In this document: positions 17,902-26,281 of the stretch, one piece after another
Layout of the letters: each line of letters starts with the position of its first letter
Position numbering within the stretch: position 1 is the first letter of the stretch
Assembly: GCF_029478095.1 (NCBI RefSeq)
Contig: NZ_JAKOAV010000003.1
Coordinates: 94,324-158,323, forward strand
DNA from: Pelotomaculum isophthalicicum JI
GTDB taxonomy: Bacteria > Bacillota > Desulfotomaculia > Desulfotomaculales > Pelotomaculaceae
DNA: 64,000 nt
Direction: 5' to 3'
Position numbers and translations under genes: made by a program
The notes under the pieces: generated by a model
The model's input: the letters and a program-made list of their open reading frames with translations, nothing else
Databases searched by the model: none
Told to the model about the DNA's origin: nothing

Positions 17902-18459
17902 GTGAAATTGGCCGGTAAGGTCGAGGAAATCCTTTTAACAAAGCGAATATATGAGGGAAATAATGTAAATTTAAGGGTCGATACGATTTCTTTGCCCGGG
18001 GGGCGAACCGCGATTCGTGAAGTTGTTGAGCATTCCGGAGCAGTTGCGATTGTACCTGTAAATGAAAAAGGAGAGATACTCCTGGTGAGACAGTACCGTC
18101 ATGCTGTTGGAAAATCATTATTGGAAATACCCGCGGGTAAATTAGAGCCGGGTGAGAGCATGACGGACTGTGCCGGACGTGAATTACTGGAGGAAACCGG
18201 GTATGAGGCAGCTAGTTTACATAGACTGATTAGCTTTTTCAGCACACCGGGCTTTACCAATGAAATGTTGCATCTTTTTCTAGCCACCGGACTTACCTAT
18301 GTAGGGCAGAAGCCGGACGATGACGAAGATATTGATTTGGTGATTATGCCCTTTGAACGCGCCATCGAGTTGGTCTGGGAGGGGGAAATTTGTGACGCAA
18401 AATCTATTGCGGGTATATTGGCTGTTGCACGCAGTATCAAAAAAGCTGACGGGAATTAA
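17902..18459 (+). CDS. Nudix hydrolase, ADP-ribose pyrophosphatase type
   Basis: Splits ADP-ribose and related sugar nucleotides. The Nudix box runs from GKLEPGESMTDCAGRELLEE to TGY (about residues 75-97; G-x5-E-x7-R-E-x2-E-E), and the family's Pro-rich PGFTNEMLHLFLA segment follows. 185 aa, normal for NudF. Several starts are close together (GTG 17899, GTG 17902, TTG 17908) behind GGAAAGGTG; 17902 is an estimate. Single gene with its own terminator that overlaps the stop codon. Confidence 0.92.
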   Translation: MKLAGKVEEILLTKRIYEGNNVNLRVDTISLPGGRTAIREVVEHSGAVAIVPVNEKGEILLVRQYRHAVGKSLLEIPAGKLEPGESMTDCAGRELLEETGYEAASLHRLISFFSTPGFTNEMLHLFLATGLTYVGQKPDDDEDIDLVIMPFERAIELVWEGEICDAKSIAGILAVARSIKKADGN

Positions 18460-18474
18460 TCTCCTGTCAGCTTT
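18441..18474. terminator. Intrinsic terminator after the Nudix gene
   Basis: AAAAGCTGACGGGA paired with TCCTGTCAGCTTTT, with TTTT after and AAAAA before; the Nudix stop lies inside the loop. It also lies downstream of convergent minC and can serve both. Confidence 0.9.
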
Positions 18475-18500
18475 TTTAATATTTTCATATTATATAATCA

Positions 18501-19160
18501 CTAATTTACCGTAATAGAGGATTGACTCTCTGATTTCAGATACAACTCAAAAATAATTTCTTTTCCTTCAAGCCTTGCCAGCTGTCGCCCAGGTGGTAAT
18601 TTTCCGTTTTGATTGGGTGAGTATCTACGGTCGGCAATACTGATTACAGTCGGGGCGAGTTGCCGGGCGATTACCTTGGCCTTGCGGTCCCCACCCGCTC
18701 CGGCGTGAATTACACCCTGACAGTTGCCCATAACTAATATATTTCCACCTGATACTATTTCAGCGCCAGGGTGAACGTCCCCTAATACGACAACATGTTC
18801 AGGCGATGATATTTTTTGTCCGGAGCGCAGGGAGCGACTCACTAAAAGGGCTGCTTCACCGGATCTTGAGTTGGTAAATGCCTGCGGGACTGGCGCTAAG
18901 TCAGATCTTACCCCCATGTATTCTTCTGTGTTAGGCACTAATCCAAATTGTTTGCAAATGCTTTCCAACTCGTTTTTTTGGCTGACCGGGATATCCTTAT
19001 GACCTTGGAATAGCGAGAATTTCGCTCCTTTAAAAAACCCTCTGGCGGACTCCATTTTGCGCAGGAGGTTCTCCTTAATATCTTCGAAATCACAGCTTGA
19101 ATCAAGGACGATCACAAGACCGTTCCTGGTTCCCTTGATTTTGACCGTATCTTGATTCAT
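18501..19160 (-). CDS. minC: Septum site-determining protein MinC
   Basis: Inhibits FtsZ ring formation away from mid-cell. 219 aa with an N-terminal domain (about 1-100) and the right-handed beta-helix C-terminal domain, seen in LRSGQKISSPEHVVVLGDVHPGAEIVSGGNILVMGNCQGVIHAGAGGD and the closing IADRRYS. The order and spacing are normal for MinC. ATG 19160 after GAAGGGG. It stands alone; MinD is not in the window, whereas it is adjacent in many Firmicutes. Confidence 0.92.
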   Translation of the reverse strand: MNQDTVKIKGTRNGLVIVLDSSCDFEDIKENLLRKMESARGFFKGAKFSLFQGHKDIPVSQKNELESICKQFGLVPNTEEYMGVRSDLAPVPQAFTNSRSGEAALLVSRSLRSGQKISSPEHVVVLGDVHPGAEIVSGGNILVMGNCQGVIHAGAGGDRKAKVIARQLAPTVISIADRRYSPNQNGKLPPGRQLARLEGKEIIFELYLKSESQSSITVN

Positions 19161-19331
19161 AATCGACCCCTTCTTCCATAATTTTCACCACAATATAGTA
19201 TTTCGATTCAATTGTCTAATTTCCTCCTTGTTATGAAAATAATCAACATATTAAGACCAACGTGAATAAAAATGCTTTATTTGCGGTACCCTCAAATAAA
19301 GTTATTCTGTTCATCGTTAGGAGGTGAAAAA

Positions 19332-19604
19332 ATGGCTATTGTTGAAGTCAGTATTGTTCCCATGGGAACACCAACTCCAAGTATTTCTAGTTATATAGCG
19401 GACTGTTGCGAACTGGCAAGAAAGGAAAACGGCGTTAAAAGCCAGGTCAATTCTATGTCAACTATTCTGGAAGGTGAATTGGACAAAGTAATGGATTTAG
19501 TTCAGAAAATGCATCAGGAACCTTTTAGGAACGGTGTGGAAAGAGTCGTTACAACGGTAACGATTGACGACAGGCATGATAAAACTGAGTCTCACCTGTT
19601 ATAA
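19332..19604 (+). CDS. MTH1187/YkoF-family thiamine-binding-like protein
   Basis: 90 aa. Opens with the family signature VEVSIVPMGTPTPSISSYI and contains STILEGELDKVMDLVQKMHQEPF and RVVTTVTIDDR, the ferredoxin-like fold of the DUF77 group, whose members bind thiamine or related ligands. Start ATG 19332 after AGGAGGTG (19320-19327); an ATG 60 bp upstream is in frame but has no site. Role here unknown; lies 93 bp before the galT-like gene. Confidence 0.88.
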   Translation: MAIVEVSIVPMGTPTPSISSYIADCCELARKENGVKSQVNSMSTILEGELDKVMDLVQKMHQEPFRNGVERVVTTVTIDDRHDKTESHLL

Positions 19605-19696
19605 ATTCTTTGATAGTTTTCCGCTATGGTGGCATAAATAATAATACTGATTTTTATCACGCAAAAAATACACAGTACAAATCAGGGGGTAGAAAA

Positions 19697-20743
19697 ATGT
19701 CTGAATGGAGGAAAGATCCCATCGTCGACCGTTGGGTTATTATTTCCACCGAGCGCGGGAAACGGCCGAATGACTACAAGGACATACTGGAAGAAAAAAA
19801 AACGCAGGAATGTCCTTTATGTGTAGGGAAAGAAAAGCTCACTCCACCAGAAATTATGGCCTACCGTGAACCGGGCAGCCAAAATGACACGCCTGGCTGG
19901 TGGGTTAGAGTGGTTCCTAATAAGTATCCCGCTTTAAGGATTGAAGAAGAATCCTCTTTGAGTCAGCATGGGATATACATGGCCATGAATGGTATCGGCG
20001 CTCATGAGCTTATTGTGGAATCTTACAGGCATGAGCCAGGTCTTGATACCCAGACAGAGAAACAGGTGGAAGAAGTAATCTGGGTATGGAGGGAACGCTC
20101 CCTGGATTTAAGGAAAGACTCCAGGCTAAAGTATATCCAGATCTTTAAGAATACCGGTCCGGTGGCGGGAGCCTCTCTGGAACACACCCATTCCCAACTT
20201 ATTGCCACGCCGTTAGTGCCTGTCGAAGTCGGTCAGGAACTGGAAGGGGCAAGGGAATATGCTTCACGGCACGGATCATGCATTTATTGTGACATAGTCA
20301 GTCAGGAAATAGCTGAACAGTACAGAGTTGTTGTTGAAAGTGAAAATTTTTTAAGTTTTAATCCCTTTGCCTCCCGTTTTCCTTTCGAAACATGGATAAT
20401 ACCCAAGGAACACCAATACGATTTTGGGCAAATTCGTGAAGAGATGGTAAGGGACCTGGCCGGTATTTTAAGGACGACTTTGCGCAAAATTTCCGTAATG
20501 ATAAAAAATATCCCGTATAACATGGTTCTTCACACTTCTCCGGTGAACATTCGTGAGGAAGGGTATTACCACTGGCATTTAGAGATAATGCCGCGCCTTA
20601 CTATAATGGCCGGTTTCGAACTGGGAACGGGATATTTTATTAACCCCACTCCACCGGAAATGGCCGCGCAGGCCCTCAGGGATACGGAGGAGTTCTATCC
20701 CCTGCATGAAAGGTCTAACCAGGAGGTGTATCATTATGTTTGA
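19697..20743 (+). CDS. galT: GalT-family sugar-1-phosphate nucleotidylyltransferase
   Basis: 348 aa HIT-superfamily protein. The N-terminal zinc site is CPLCVGKEKLTPPE and a second pair is in CIYCDIV; the nucleotidylyl-accepting motif is GASLEHTHSQLI, i.e. H-T-H-S-Q in place of the usual H-P-H-G-Q. The C-terminal half carries another HIT-like segment with YHWHLEIMPR. ATG 19697 after AGGGGG; its stop overlaps the glgA start by 8 bp. Because the partner is glycogen synthase, a role in ADP-glucose or UDP-glucose turnover is as likely as the galactose pathway; no other Leloir genes are nearby. Confidence 0.85.
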   Translation: MSEWRKDPIVDRWVIISTERGKRPNDYKDILEEKKTQECPLCVGKEKLTPPEIMAYREPGSQNDTPGWWVRVVPNKYPALRIEEESSLSQHGIYMAMNGIGAHELIVESYRHEPGLDTQTEKQVEEVIWVWRERSLDLRKDSRLKYIQIFKNTGPVAGASLEHTHSQLIATPLVPVEVGQELEGAREYASRHGSCIYCDIVSQEIAEQYRVVVESENFLSFNPFASRFPFETWIIPKEHQYDFGQIREEMVRDLAGILRTTLRKISVMIKNIPYNMVLHTSPVNIREEGYYHWHLEIMPRLTIMAGFELGTGYFINPTPPEMAAQALRDTEEFYPLHERSNQEVYHYV

Positions 20744-22229
20744 CCGTCCTCTGAAAATTCTGCTTGTTTCTTCCGAAGTTGTTCCTTTTGCGAAAACAGG
20801 CGGGCTGGCTGATGTCGCCGGTTCTCTGCCAAAGGCTCTGGCCACAGTGGGCAACGATAACTTGGGCAACGATGTCCGGGTAGCTATGCCGCGCTACCGG
20901 CAAATAGAAGGGGACACCTATAAAATGGACTTCCCGGTTCCTTTCAAAAATCGTTATGAAACCGCTATTATCAGGGAAAGTTCTATTGAAGCGCATTATC
21001 AAGGTGAACGCAAGACAATACCAGTATATATGGTGGATAATTATCATTACTTCTACCGTGATCGCATGTATATGTTTGATGATGAAGCGGAGCGGTTCGC
21101 CTTTTTCTGCAGGGCTTTGCTGGAGATGCTGCCGAAACTGGAATGGCAGCCTGATGTTATTCACTGCAATGACTGGCAGAGCGGGCCAATCCCCTTGTTT
21201 TTAAAAACACATTATCTGCGTAACACGTTTTACAACCGTATAGCTACAGTATTTACAATCCATAATCTGCAGTACCAGGGCAATTTCTCAAAAGATGCGC
21301 TGCAAATCCTGGGATTGGGCGAGGAGTATTTTCACCCGGAACGGCTGGAGTTTTACGGTACGGTCAGTTTTATGAAAGCGGGAATTGTGTACTCAGATGT
21401 GATTAATACCGTCAGCCGGACTTACGCGGCGGAGATTCAGCGTCCTGAGTTTGGCGAGCGTATGGATGGCCTGCTGCGGAAACGTTCCGCGGACCTTTAT
21501 GGTATTGTTAACGGCATTAATTACCATGAATTTAACCCGCGGACAGATCCGCGGATTCACCGCAATTACGACCAGTACAGTATAGCGAATAAAAAAGAAA
21601 ACAAGTTTGCCATGCAAAGGGAACTGGGCCTTCCTGTCAGGGATGTTCCGGTTATCGGGCTGATTTCCCGCCTGGTGGATCAAAAGGGATTAGATTTAAT
21701 AGCAGAAATAATCGACAAGGTAATGATTGATGATATCCAGTTTGTAGTATTGGGCAGCGGCGAACCTTATTATGAAAAATTGTTTGAAACAATTAAATCC
21801 CGCTACCCGGAAAAGATGGGTTTATCTATCGGGTTCAACGCTATATTGGCTCAGCGTATTTATGCCGGGGCGGATATGTTCCTGATGCCTTCGCGATTTG
21901 AACCGTGTGGTCTTGGACAGTTGATCAGCCTCAGGTATGGAACGATTCCCATTGTACGTTTTACAGGCGGTCTAGCCGACACGGTGAGTGATTATAACCC
22001 TGCTAACGGTTCGGGCAATGGTTTTGGCTTTACCGAGTATTCGGGTATGATGCTTTTGGATGCACTAAACAGGGCGCTTAAACTATACCGGGAACACTCA
22101 GATGATTGGCAAAGGCTGGTAATAAACGCGATGGAACTGGATTTTTCCTGGGCAAGATCTGGGGTTGAGTATATTCATTTATTCCAGGAAGCGATGAGCA
22201 AGCATCTTGCCATCCAAAGAATCGCTTGA
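20736..22229 (+). CDS. glgA: Glycogen synthase (ADP-glucose type)
   Basis: GT5 glycosyltransferase making alpha-1,4-glucan. The ADP-glucose-binding KTGGLADV motif is near residue 20, HCNDWQSG follows around 145, and the second nucleotide/acceptor block reads FLMPSRFEPCGLGQL, then the RFTGGLADTV end motif. 497 aa, near the usual 480. ATG 20736 lies after AGGAGGTG (20721-20728), overlapping the galT stop, so translation is coupled. Hairpin terminator follows at 22314. Confidence 0.94.
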   Translation: MFDRPLKILLVSSEVVPFAKTGGLADVAGSLPKALATVGNDNLGNDVRVAMPRYRQIEGDTYKMDFPVPFKNRYETAIIRESSIEAHYQGERKTIPVYMVDNYHYFYRDRMYMFDDEAERFAFFCRALLEMLPKLEWQPDVIHCNDWQSGPIPLFLKTHYLRNTFYNRIATVFTIHNLQYQGNFSKDALQILGLGEEYFHPERLEFYGTVSFMKAGIVYSDVINTVSRTYAAEIQRPEFGERMDGLLRKRSADLYGIVNGINYHEFNPRTDPRIHRNYDQYSIANKKENKFAMQRELGLPVRDVPVIGLISRLVDQKGLDLIAEIIDKVMIDDIQFVVLGSGEPYYEKLFETIKSRYPEKMGLSIGFNAILAQRIYAGADMFLMPSRFEPCGLGQLISLRYGTIPIVRFTGGLADTVSDYNPANGSGNGFGFTEYSGMMLLDALNRALKLYREHSDDWQRLVINAMELDFSWARSGVEYIHLFQEAMSKHLAIQRIA

Positions 22230-22313
22230 AGGTGAGTTTGTTCTTAATAATTGGCTGAAAAAGGCAGAAATGATAGTGGACAATTATTGATAATAAATGT
22301 AAGATAATATCAT

Positions 22314-22357
22314 ATTCAGGATATTGCCTAACTAAAGTGATATCCTGAATTTATTTT
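22314..22357 (+). terminator. Intrinsic terminator after glgA
   Basis: ATTCAGGATAT paired with ATATCCTGAAT around a 15-base loop, then TTATTTTAT. Confidence 0.8.
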
Positions 22358-22389
22358 ATAATGATGCTTATTTTTATGGGAGGTTCCAA

Positions 22390-22925
22390 ATGGATATTTA
22401 CGAATTGATAAAAGCGAGAAGGAGTATTCGCAGTTATATAAGCCCGATGCGGTCGGTGAAGGTTTGGTGAAGCGTGTTTTGGAGGCGGCCCGCTTGGCTC
22501 CTTCGTGGAAGAATCTTCAGTGCTGGCGTTTTATCGTAGTATGCAGTGAAGAAAGTAAAAACGGAATATTGACAGCGATACCAGACGCCAACCCGGGGAA
22601 AAAAGCTATTGCCACAGCTCCAGTGGCAATAGTTCTCTGCGCTGATCCGCAGTCATCGGGTGTAATGGGAGATCGTTATTACTATTTAGTGGACTCTGGC
22701 ATTGCCATGGAGCACTTGGTTCTCGCCGCTTCTGCCGAGGGGTTGGGAACATGCTGGATTGGTGTGTTTGATGAAAACATTGTAAAGTCTGCTTTGGCAA
22801 TACCGGTTGGCTGGCGGGTAGTCGCCATGACCCCCCTTGGCTACCCTGATCAGGAGTCGAGCCCCCGCCCAAGGAAAAAAATCAATGAAATTGTTTTCCG
22901 GGAAAAGTGGAACAGTAATTTTTGA
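22390..22925 (+). pseudogene. Nitroreductase-family gene with a frameshift near codon 16
   Basis: ATG 22390 (site GGGAGG at 22379-22384) begins MDIYELIKARRSIRSY, the standard nitroreductase N-terminus with the FMN-binding RRSIR. After TAT at 22435-22437 the frame must shift to continue as KPDAVGEGLVKRVLEAARLAPSWKNLQCWRF, the expected next segment. The first frame stops at TGA near 22470. The rest to 22925 is intact, with GDRYYYLVDSGIAMEHLVLAA and GTCWIGVF. So one base is missing (or two extra) around 22436-22440. Either a real pseudogene or a sequencing error in TATATAAG. FMN-dependent oxidoreductase when intact. Confidence 0.85.
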
Positions 22926-23222
22926 TATGCTTAACGATTAAACTTAAAATCGATGGCACTCTGTAGGAGTATCTAATAGGCTAATAAAAATATTGAATTA
23001 GAAGTTGAAGAAAAAACAAAAATAACAAGTGAATTATAAAAAGGTGGTTGCATATTAGGAGCTTTGCTTAATGCAACCGACTTTAATCCATGCTTTCAGT
23101 AAGGCCTTACCGATGACTTATTTACTGCGCTCACTTTTAGTTAAGCTATCCATAAATTTGGGTTTTCCCGGAGGAATACATAGCAACAACCTGTTACACG
23201 CCCGGAGGTTAATGAACATTTC

Positions 23223-23438
23223 CTATTTGCTTAGTGTTATCAACCAATCTTCCCCTTCTTCTATAATAGTTATAGACCATTGTTGATTTTTTGCCAATCT
23301 TGAGATATTTTCTTTAGCGGCAACTGTATTCACTAATACCTTGATTGTTCCTCTGCCGCCCAGCTTATCAATTTCATTTTTTACCATTAATACGGGCTCA
23401 GGACAAGCTAGACCCCTCGCATCCTTTATTTCCGTCAT
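23223..23438 (-). CDS. TusA/YedF-like sulfur or selenium carrier
   Basis: 71 aa with the family mark DARGLACPEPVLMVKNEID; the cysteine of the CPxP motif carries the sulfur or selenium atom. ATG 23438 after GGGAGGTGCC. The start lies 41 bp inside the 3' end of the yedE-like gene upstream on the same strand, so the two are coupled. In selenium-using anaerobes this pair is linked to selenium metabolism, fitting the selenocysteine formate dehydrogenase at 36-39 kb. Confidence 0.9.
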   Translation of the reverse strand: MTEIKDARGLACPEPVLMVKNEIDKLGGRGTIKVLVNTVAAKENISRLAKNQQWSITIIEEGEDWLITLSK

Positions 23439-24522
23439 TAAAAGGCACCTCCCGTCGGGATGATTTTTGTGTTTTAATATTAAAATAAACATTAAAGAAA
23501 GCAATTGCTCCAACCACAATAAGACCTATTACAACTGCAACCTGTCCAGGTACAGGAACTCCTTTGGTACCGGCGGCTAAGCCAAAGTTGTGAGCGAATG
23601 CGGCACCTAATAGCAACCCGGTGATCGTTACGGCAGAGTCAGTGTTACCCTCCGATGCTGCGATTAGCTGACGAAGCGGACAGCCTCCCAATAGGACACA
23701 GCCAAAACCACCCAAAGCCATACCAAGAAAGTTCCATAAGCCATCATTATGAGCTATTGGCTGACCTGCAAGACCTAAATGAAAATTTCCCATTAAGATG
23801 TTGCCGACTAGGGCTACAACAAAGATTGCTATAAAACCATAGAGCATATAAAGTTCCTTGAACAATATCAAATCCCTGATTCCGCCAATTAAACATAGCC
23901 TGGTGCGCTGGGCAAGCACACCGATAATGATCCCAGCGCCGAGTGATATAGCCAAGGGTGCGTGCATTGAGCCCGGCCCTTGTTGACTAAAATAGATAAA
24001 CGCAGGCGCTGCCAGCAATAGAATAAGCAAAATTAAAATAACTGCGGGAAACATATAACCATTTGACTTATTCTGAATAACTGCCTGGCCAAGTGTAAAA
24101 CCTTTTCTTAGAAAAACTGTACCCAAAGACACCCCAGCAACCAGACCAAGTAAACCCACCAGGGCGTTTAAGTCACCAGCCGACATTCTTAGAATCATTC
24201 TCAATGGACATCCTAAAAAAACGAGCATACCAAACATGACAAAGAAACCTAAGATAAACCTGGTAAACGTGCTTGAGCCGCCCCAAACACGAAAATCTTT
24301 TGAAATAACGGACGTTGCGAAGGCGCCTATAACCAAGCCTAAAATTTCAGGCCGAATGTATTGAACTGTGTTAACCTGTTGTAATCCAAGAGCGCCAGTG
24401 ATATCGCGCAAGAAACATGCTATACATATACCCATATTTTGAGGATTTCCCAACTTAACCAGCAATATAGCTAGCGCCCCGACGATTGCACCGGTAATAA
24501 TTATAGAAACTTTATTATTCAA
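23398..24522 (-). CDS. yedE: YeeE/YedE-family membrane transporter (selenium-type)
   Basis: 374 aa, about nine to ten hydrophobic segments. Two repeated halves each carry a cysteine motif for the transported ion: FLGCPLRMILRMSAGD and LLGGCPLRQLIAASEG. The N-terminus has NMGICIACFLRDITGALGL, which is characteristic of the selenium-associated YedE branch rather than thiosulfate importers. TTG 24522 after AAAGGAG. Upstream partner of the TusA-like gene. The exact ion is not settled by sequence. Confidence 0.88.
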   Translation of the reverse strand: MNNKVSIIITGAIVGALAILLVKLGNPQNMGICIACFLRDITGALGLQQVNTVQYIRPEILGLVIGAFATSVISKDFRVWGGSSTFTRFILGFFVMFGMLVFLGCPLRMILRMSAGDLNALVGLLGLVAGVSLGTVFLRKGFTLGQAVIQNKSNGYMFPAVILILLILLLAAPAFIYFSQQGPGSMHAPLAISLGAGIIIGVLAQRTRLCLIGGIRDLILFKELYMLYGFIAIFVVALVGNILMGNFHLGLAGQPIAHNDGLWNFLGMALGGFGCVLLGGCPLRQLIAASEGNTDSAVTITGLLLGAAFAHNFGLAAGTKGVPVPGQVAVVIGLIVVGAIAFFNVYFNIKTQKSSRREVPFNDGNKGCEGSSLS

Positions 24523-24732
24523 CCAATAAAACTCCTTTCTTTCATAGTAAATTAAAATTACTTTAATTAATAACTACTATTACCACATAAAGTCACCCCT
24601 TTCTTGTTTAAGATTTAAGTATTTATTCAATTACACGGCGCATAATCCTTTTATTTCATTGATAAAATTTATTTATAGTTAATTTGTTTCCAATAAGTTA
24701 ATCGAATAATAATATTAATCATGCAAATAAAA
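24523..24732. other. AT-rich intergenic stretch
   Basis: First part of the 748-bp stretch between yedE and the iscU fragment (24523-25270). It presumably holds the yedE promoter, but no clear -35/-10 pair was found. The rest of the stretch holds a terminator (24733), a MerR remnant (24850) and about 300 bp of very AT-rich sequence (24965-25260) in which I see nothing further. Confidence 0.4.
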
Positions 24733-24762
24733 GCCAGGATAGCATGTATAATGTATCCTGGC
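24733..24762 (-). terminator. Hairpin, probable minus-strand terminator
   Basis: 9-bp perfect stem GCCAGGATA/TATCCTGGC; on the minus strand it is followed by TTTTATTT. It lies downstream of the MerR remnant. Confidence 0.65.
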
Positions 24763-24849
24763 CTTATTATTCAAAGGTCAACCTGATCCTGAATCCCTAT
24801 GCAATATGATTCATCTTCCATCCAGCAAGGCTTAGACTTATAAACTGTC

Positions 24850-24963
24850 TCACGATAATATTATTTTTTCCCATATACGCAGTGTTTCAGGGTGAACTTT
24901 AAGTAATATCTGTGACAGTATGCCAATATTTAACACTGGCTTCTCTTTATCCCCGGTAGACAT
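24850..24963 (-). pseudogene. MerR-family regulator remnant (DNA-binding helix-turn-helix only)
   Basis: From ATG 24963 a 37-codon frame includes PVLNIGILSQILLKVHPETL and then RIWEK, the N-terminal winged helix of HspR/MerR-type regulators, and stops at TGA 24850. A one-base frame change at the A run (24866-24871) prolongs the reading to NNIIV, as expected of the wing, but no dimerisation or effector part follows before the terminator at 24733. Called a remnant; the intact gene would be at least 100 residues. Confidence 0.65.
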
Positions 24964-25270
24964 TTTAATAACCGTCACTTATAGATATGATTTATAAGTT
25001 TATTATGTGGTTGCAAGTAGGATTTATAAAATTAATATGACATATTTATTAAAATAATTGAAAGGTATTTTTATGATTTAAGAAATTAATTTAGCTTTAG
25101 GTAAATAGATGTAATTCAAAATATAATTGAACTAAATATAGGTTATTAACACATAAATAATTTCAATAAATAAACTTAGGAATATTATATATTGATATTG
25201 ATTATTTATGTAGGTGAGGTCTATAATGCGTATGAACTTATGACCATAATCCAAGGAGGAGTACAAAATT

Positions 25271-25552
25271 ATGGAAATCAGCGTCTATGATAATGAGATA
25301 TTAATGAGCCATTTTATGAATCCGAGCAATGTTGGAAAAATTGAGAATGCTGATGGAATTGGGATGGCGGGTAATCCCTCATGCAGCGATTACGTAAAGA
25401 TATACATTAAAGTCGACGGTGATCAATTAAAAGACATAAAATATGAAGTACATGGCTGCCCGGCAGCTATTGCTACTTCCAGCGTTTTCAGCGAACTGGT
25501 TAAGGGCAAGCCGATTATGGAAGCCTTAGATGTAAATGATCAGGTTTGTTGA
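25271..25552 (+). pseudogene. IscU/NifU-type iron-sulfur scaffold, 3' truncated
   Basis: ATG 25271 after AAGGAGGAG (25254-25262). The first 90 residues are a good IscU-type scaffold of the clostridial NifU-like branch: NEILMSHFMNPSNVGKIENADG, then GNPSCSDYVKIYIKV (first cluster cysteine) and YEVHGCPAAIATSS (second cysteine). The frame ends at DVNDQVC, just where the third conserved cysteine region should begin, and the DNA at once changes into the middle of an Mrp gene. So the scaffold lacks its last ligand and C-terminal helix. Confidence 0.8.
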
Positions 25553-25928
25553 CTTGCCGCCCGGCACTGGCGACGTTCCTTTGACTGTAATGCAATCCCT
25601 GCCTCTCAACGGGCTGATCGTTGTATCTTCGCCGCAAGATCTTGCCGTCATGATTGTGAGCAAGGCAATAAAAATGGCCCAATATATGAATATTCCCATC
25701 CTTGGCCTGGTTGAAAATATGAGTGGCGCCGTTTGTCCTCATTGTGGCGAGATATTTCAATTGTTTGGACCTAGTCAGGGTGAAGAAATTGCCCGGAAAT
25801 TTCAGATACCGTATATTGGCGGCTTGCCGGTAGACCCCAATTTTTCAAAACTCTGCGATCATGGTAAGATTGAGGAGTATGAGCGCAACCTTTTTGCCAA
25901 TTTTATCCCTGAAAATTTGACTCAATAG
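25536..25928 (+). pseudogene. Mrp/NBP35-type P-loop ATPase, 5' truncated
   Basis: About 125 codons of the C-terminal half of an Mrp iron-sulfur carrier ATPase, beginning in the Walker B region with VDLPPGTGDVPLTVMQSLP. The VENMSGAVCPHCGEIFQLFG stretch holds the CPHC metal site. The entire N-terminal half with the Walker A motif is absent. It starts in a different frame that overlaps the end of the IscU fragment, so the junction lies at 25535-25550. Confidence 0.8.
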
Positions 25929-26020
25929 CATCGCGTCTATAATAGCTAATTATTACTGCACAGATAAACTTGTTATAAAAGATAACAATAATGTTATTTG
26001 AGAATTTAAAGAAGGTTAAT

Positions 26021-26281
26021 ATGATAGTTGCTGAACAAAAACCAGTTGTTGAAATTGCCAGGTATGTTGAAAAATATGACAAGGTATTACTGGTTGGCTG
26101 TGCTGGTTGTGTCACTGTATACCTAACCGGAGGTGACAAAGAAACCAGGATCCTGGCGAGTGCCCTTAGGATAAAACGACGTCTTGAAGGAAGACCGTTG
26201 GAAACAGTTACCTGCACCGTAACCCGCCAGTGCGAACCGGAATTCTGGAATGATACAATCAAAGGGTCCCTGTTTGTATAA
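26021..26281 (+). pseudogene. MetV (methylene-THF reductase C-terminal/zinc domain protein), 3' truncated
   Basis: ATG 26021 after GAAGG. The 86 residues have the N-terminal pattern of MetV from acetogen-type methylene-tetrahydrofolate reductases: MIVAEQKPVVEIARYVE, then LLVGCAGCVTVYLTGGDKE (cysteine pair) and the further cysteine in TVTRQCEPEFW. An intact MetV is about 200 residues; here sequence changes to a radical SAM gene end at about 26250. Residual expression of the fragment is possible but its function is doubtful. Confidence 0.75.

Noticed and set aside
23071..23286. 71-codon plus-strand frame opposite the end of the TusA-like gene
   Set aside because: Overlaps a well supported gene on the other strand, no ribosome site, low-complexity Leu/Ser content. 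The short hairpin GGTTGCAT/ATGCAACC at 23046-23078 gives it no support.
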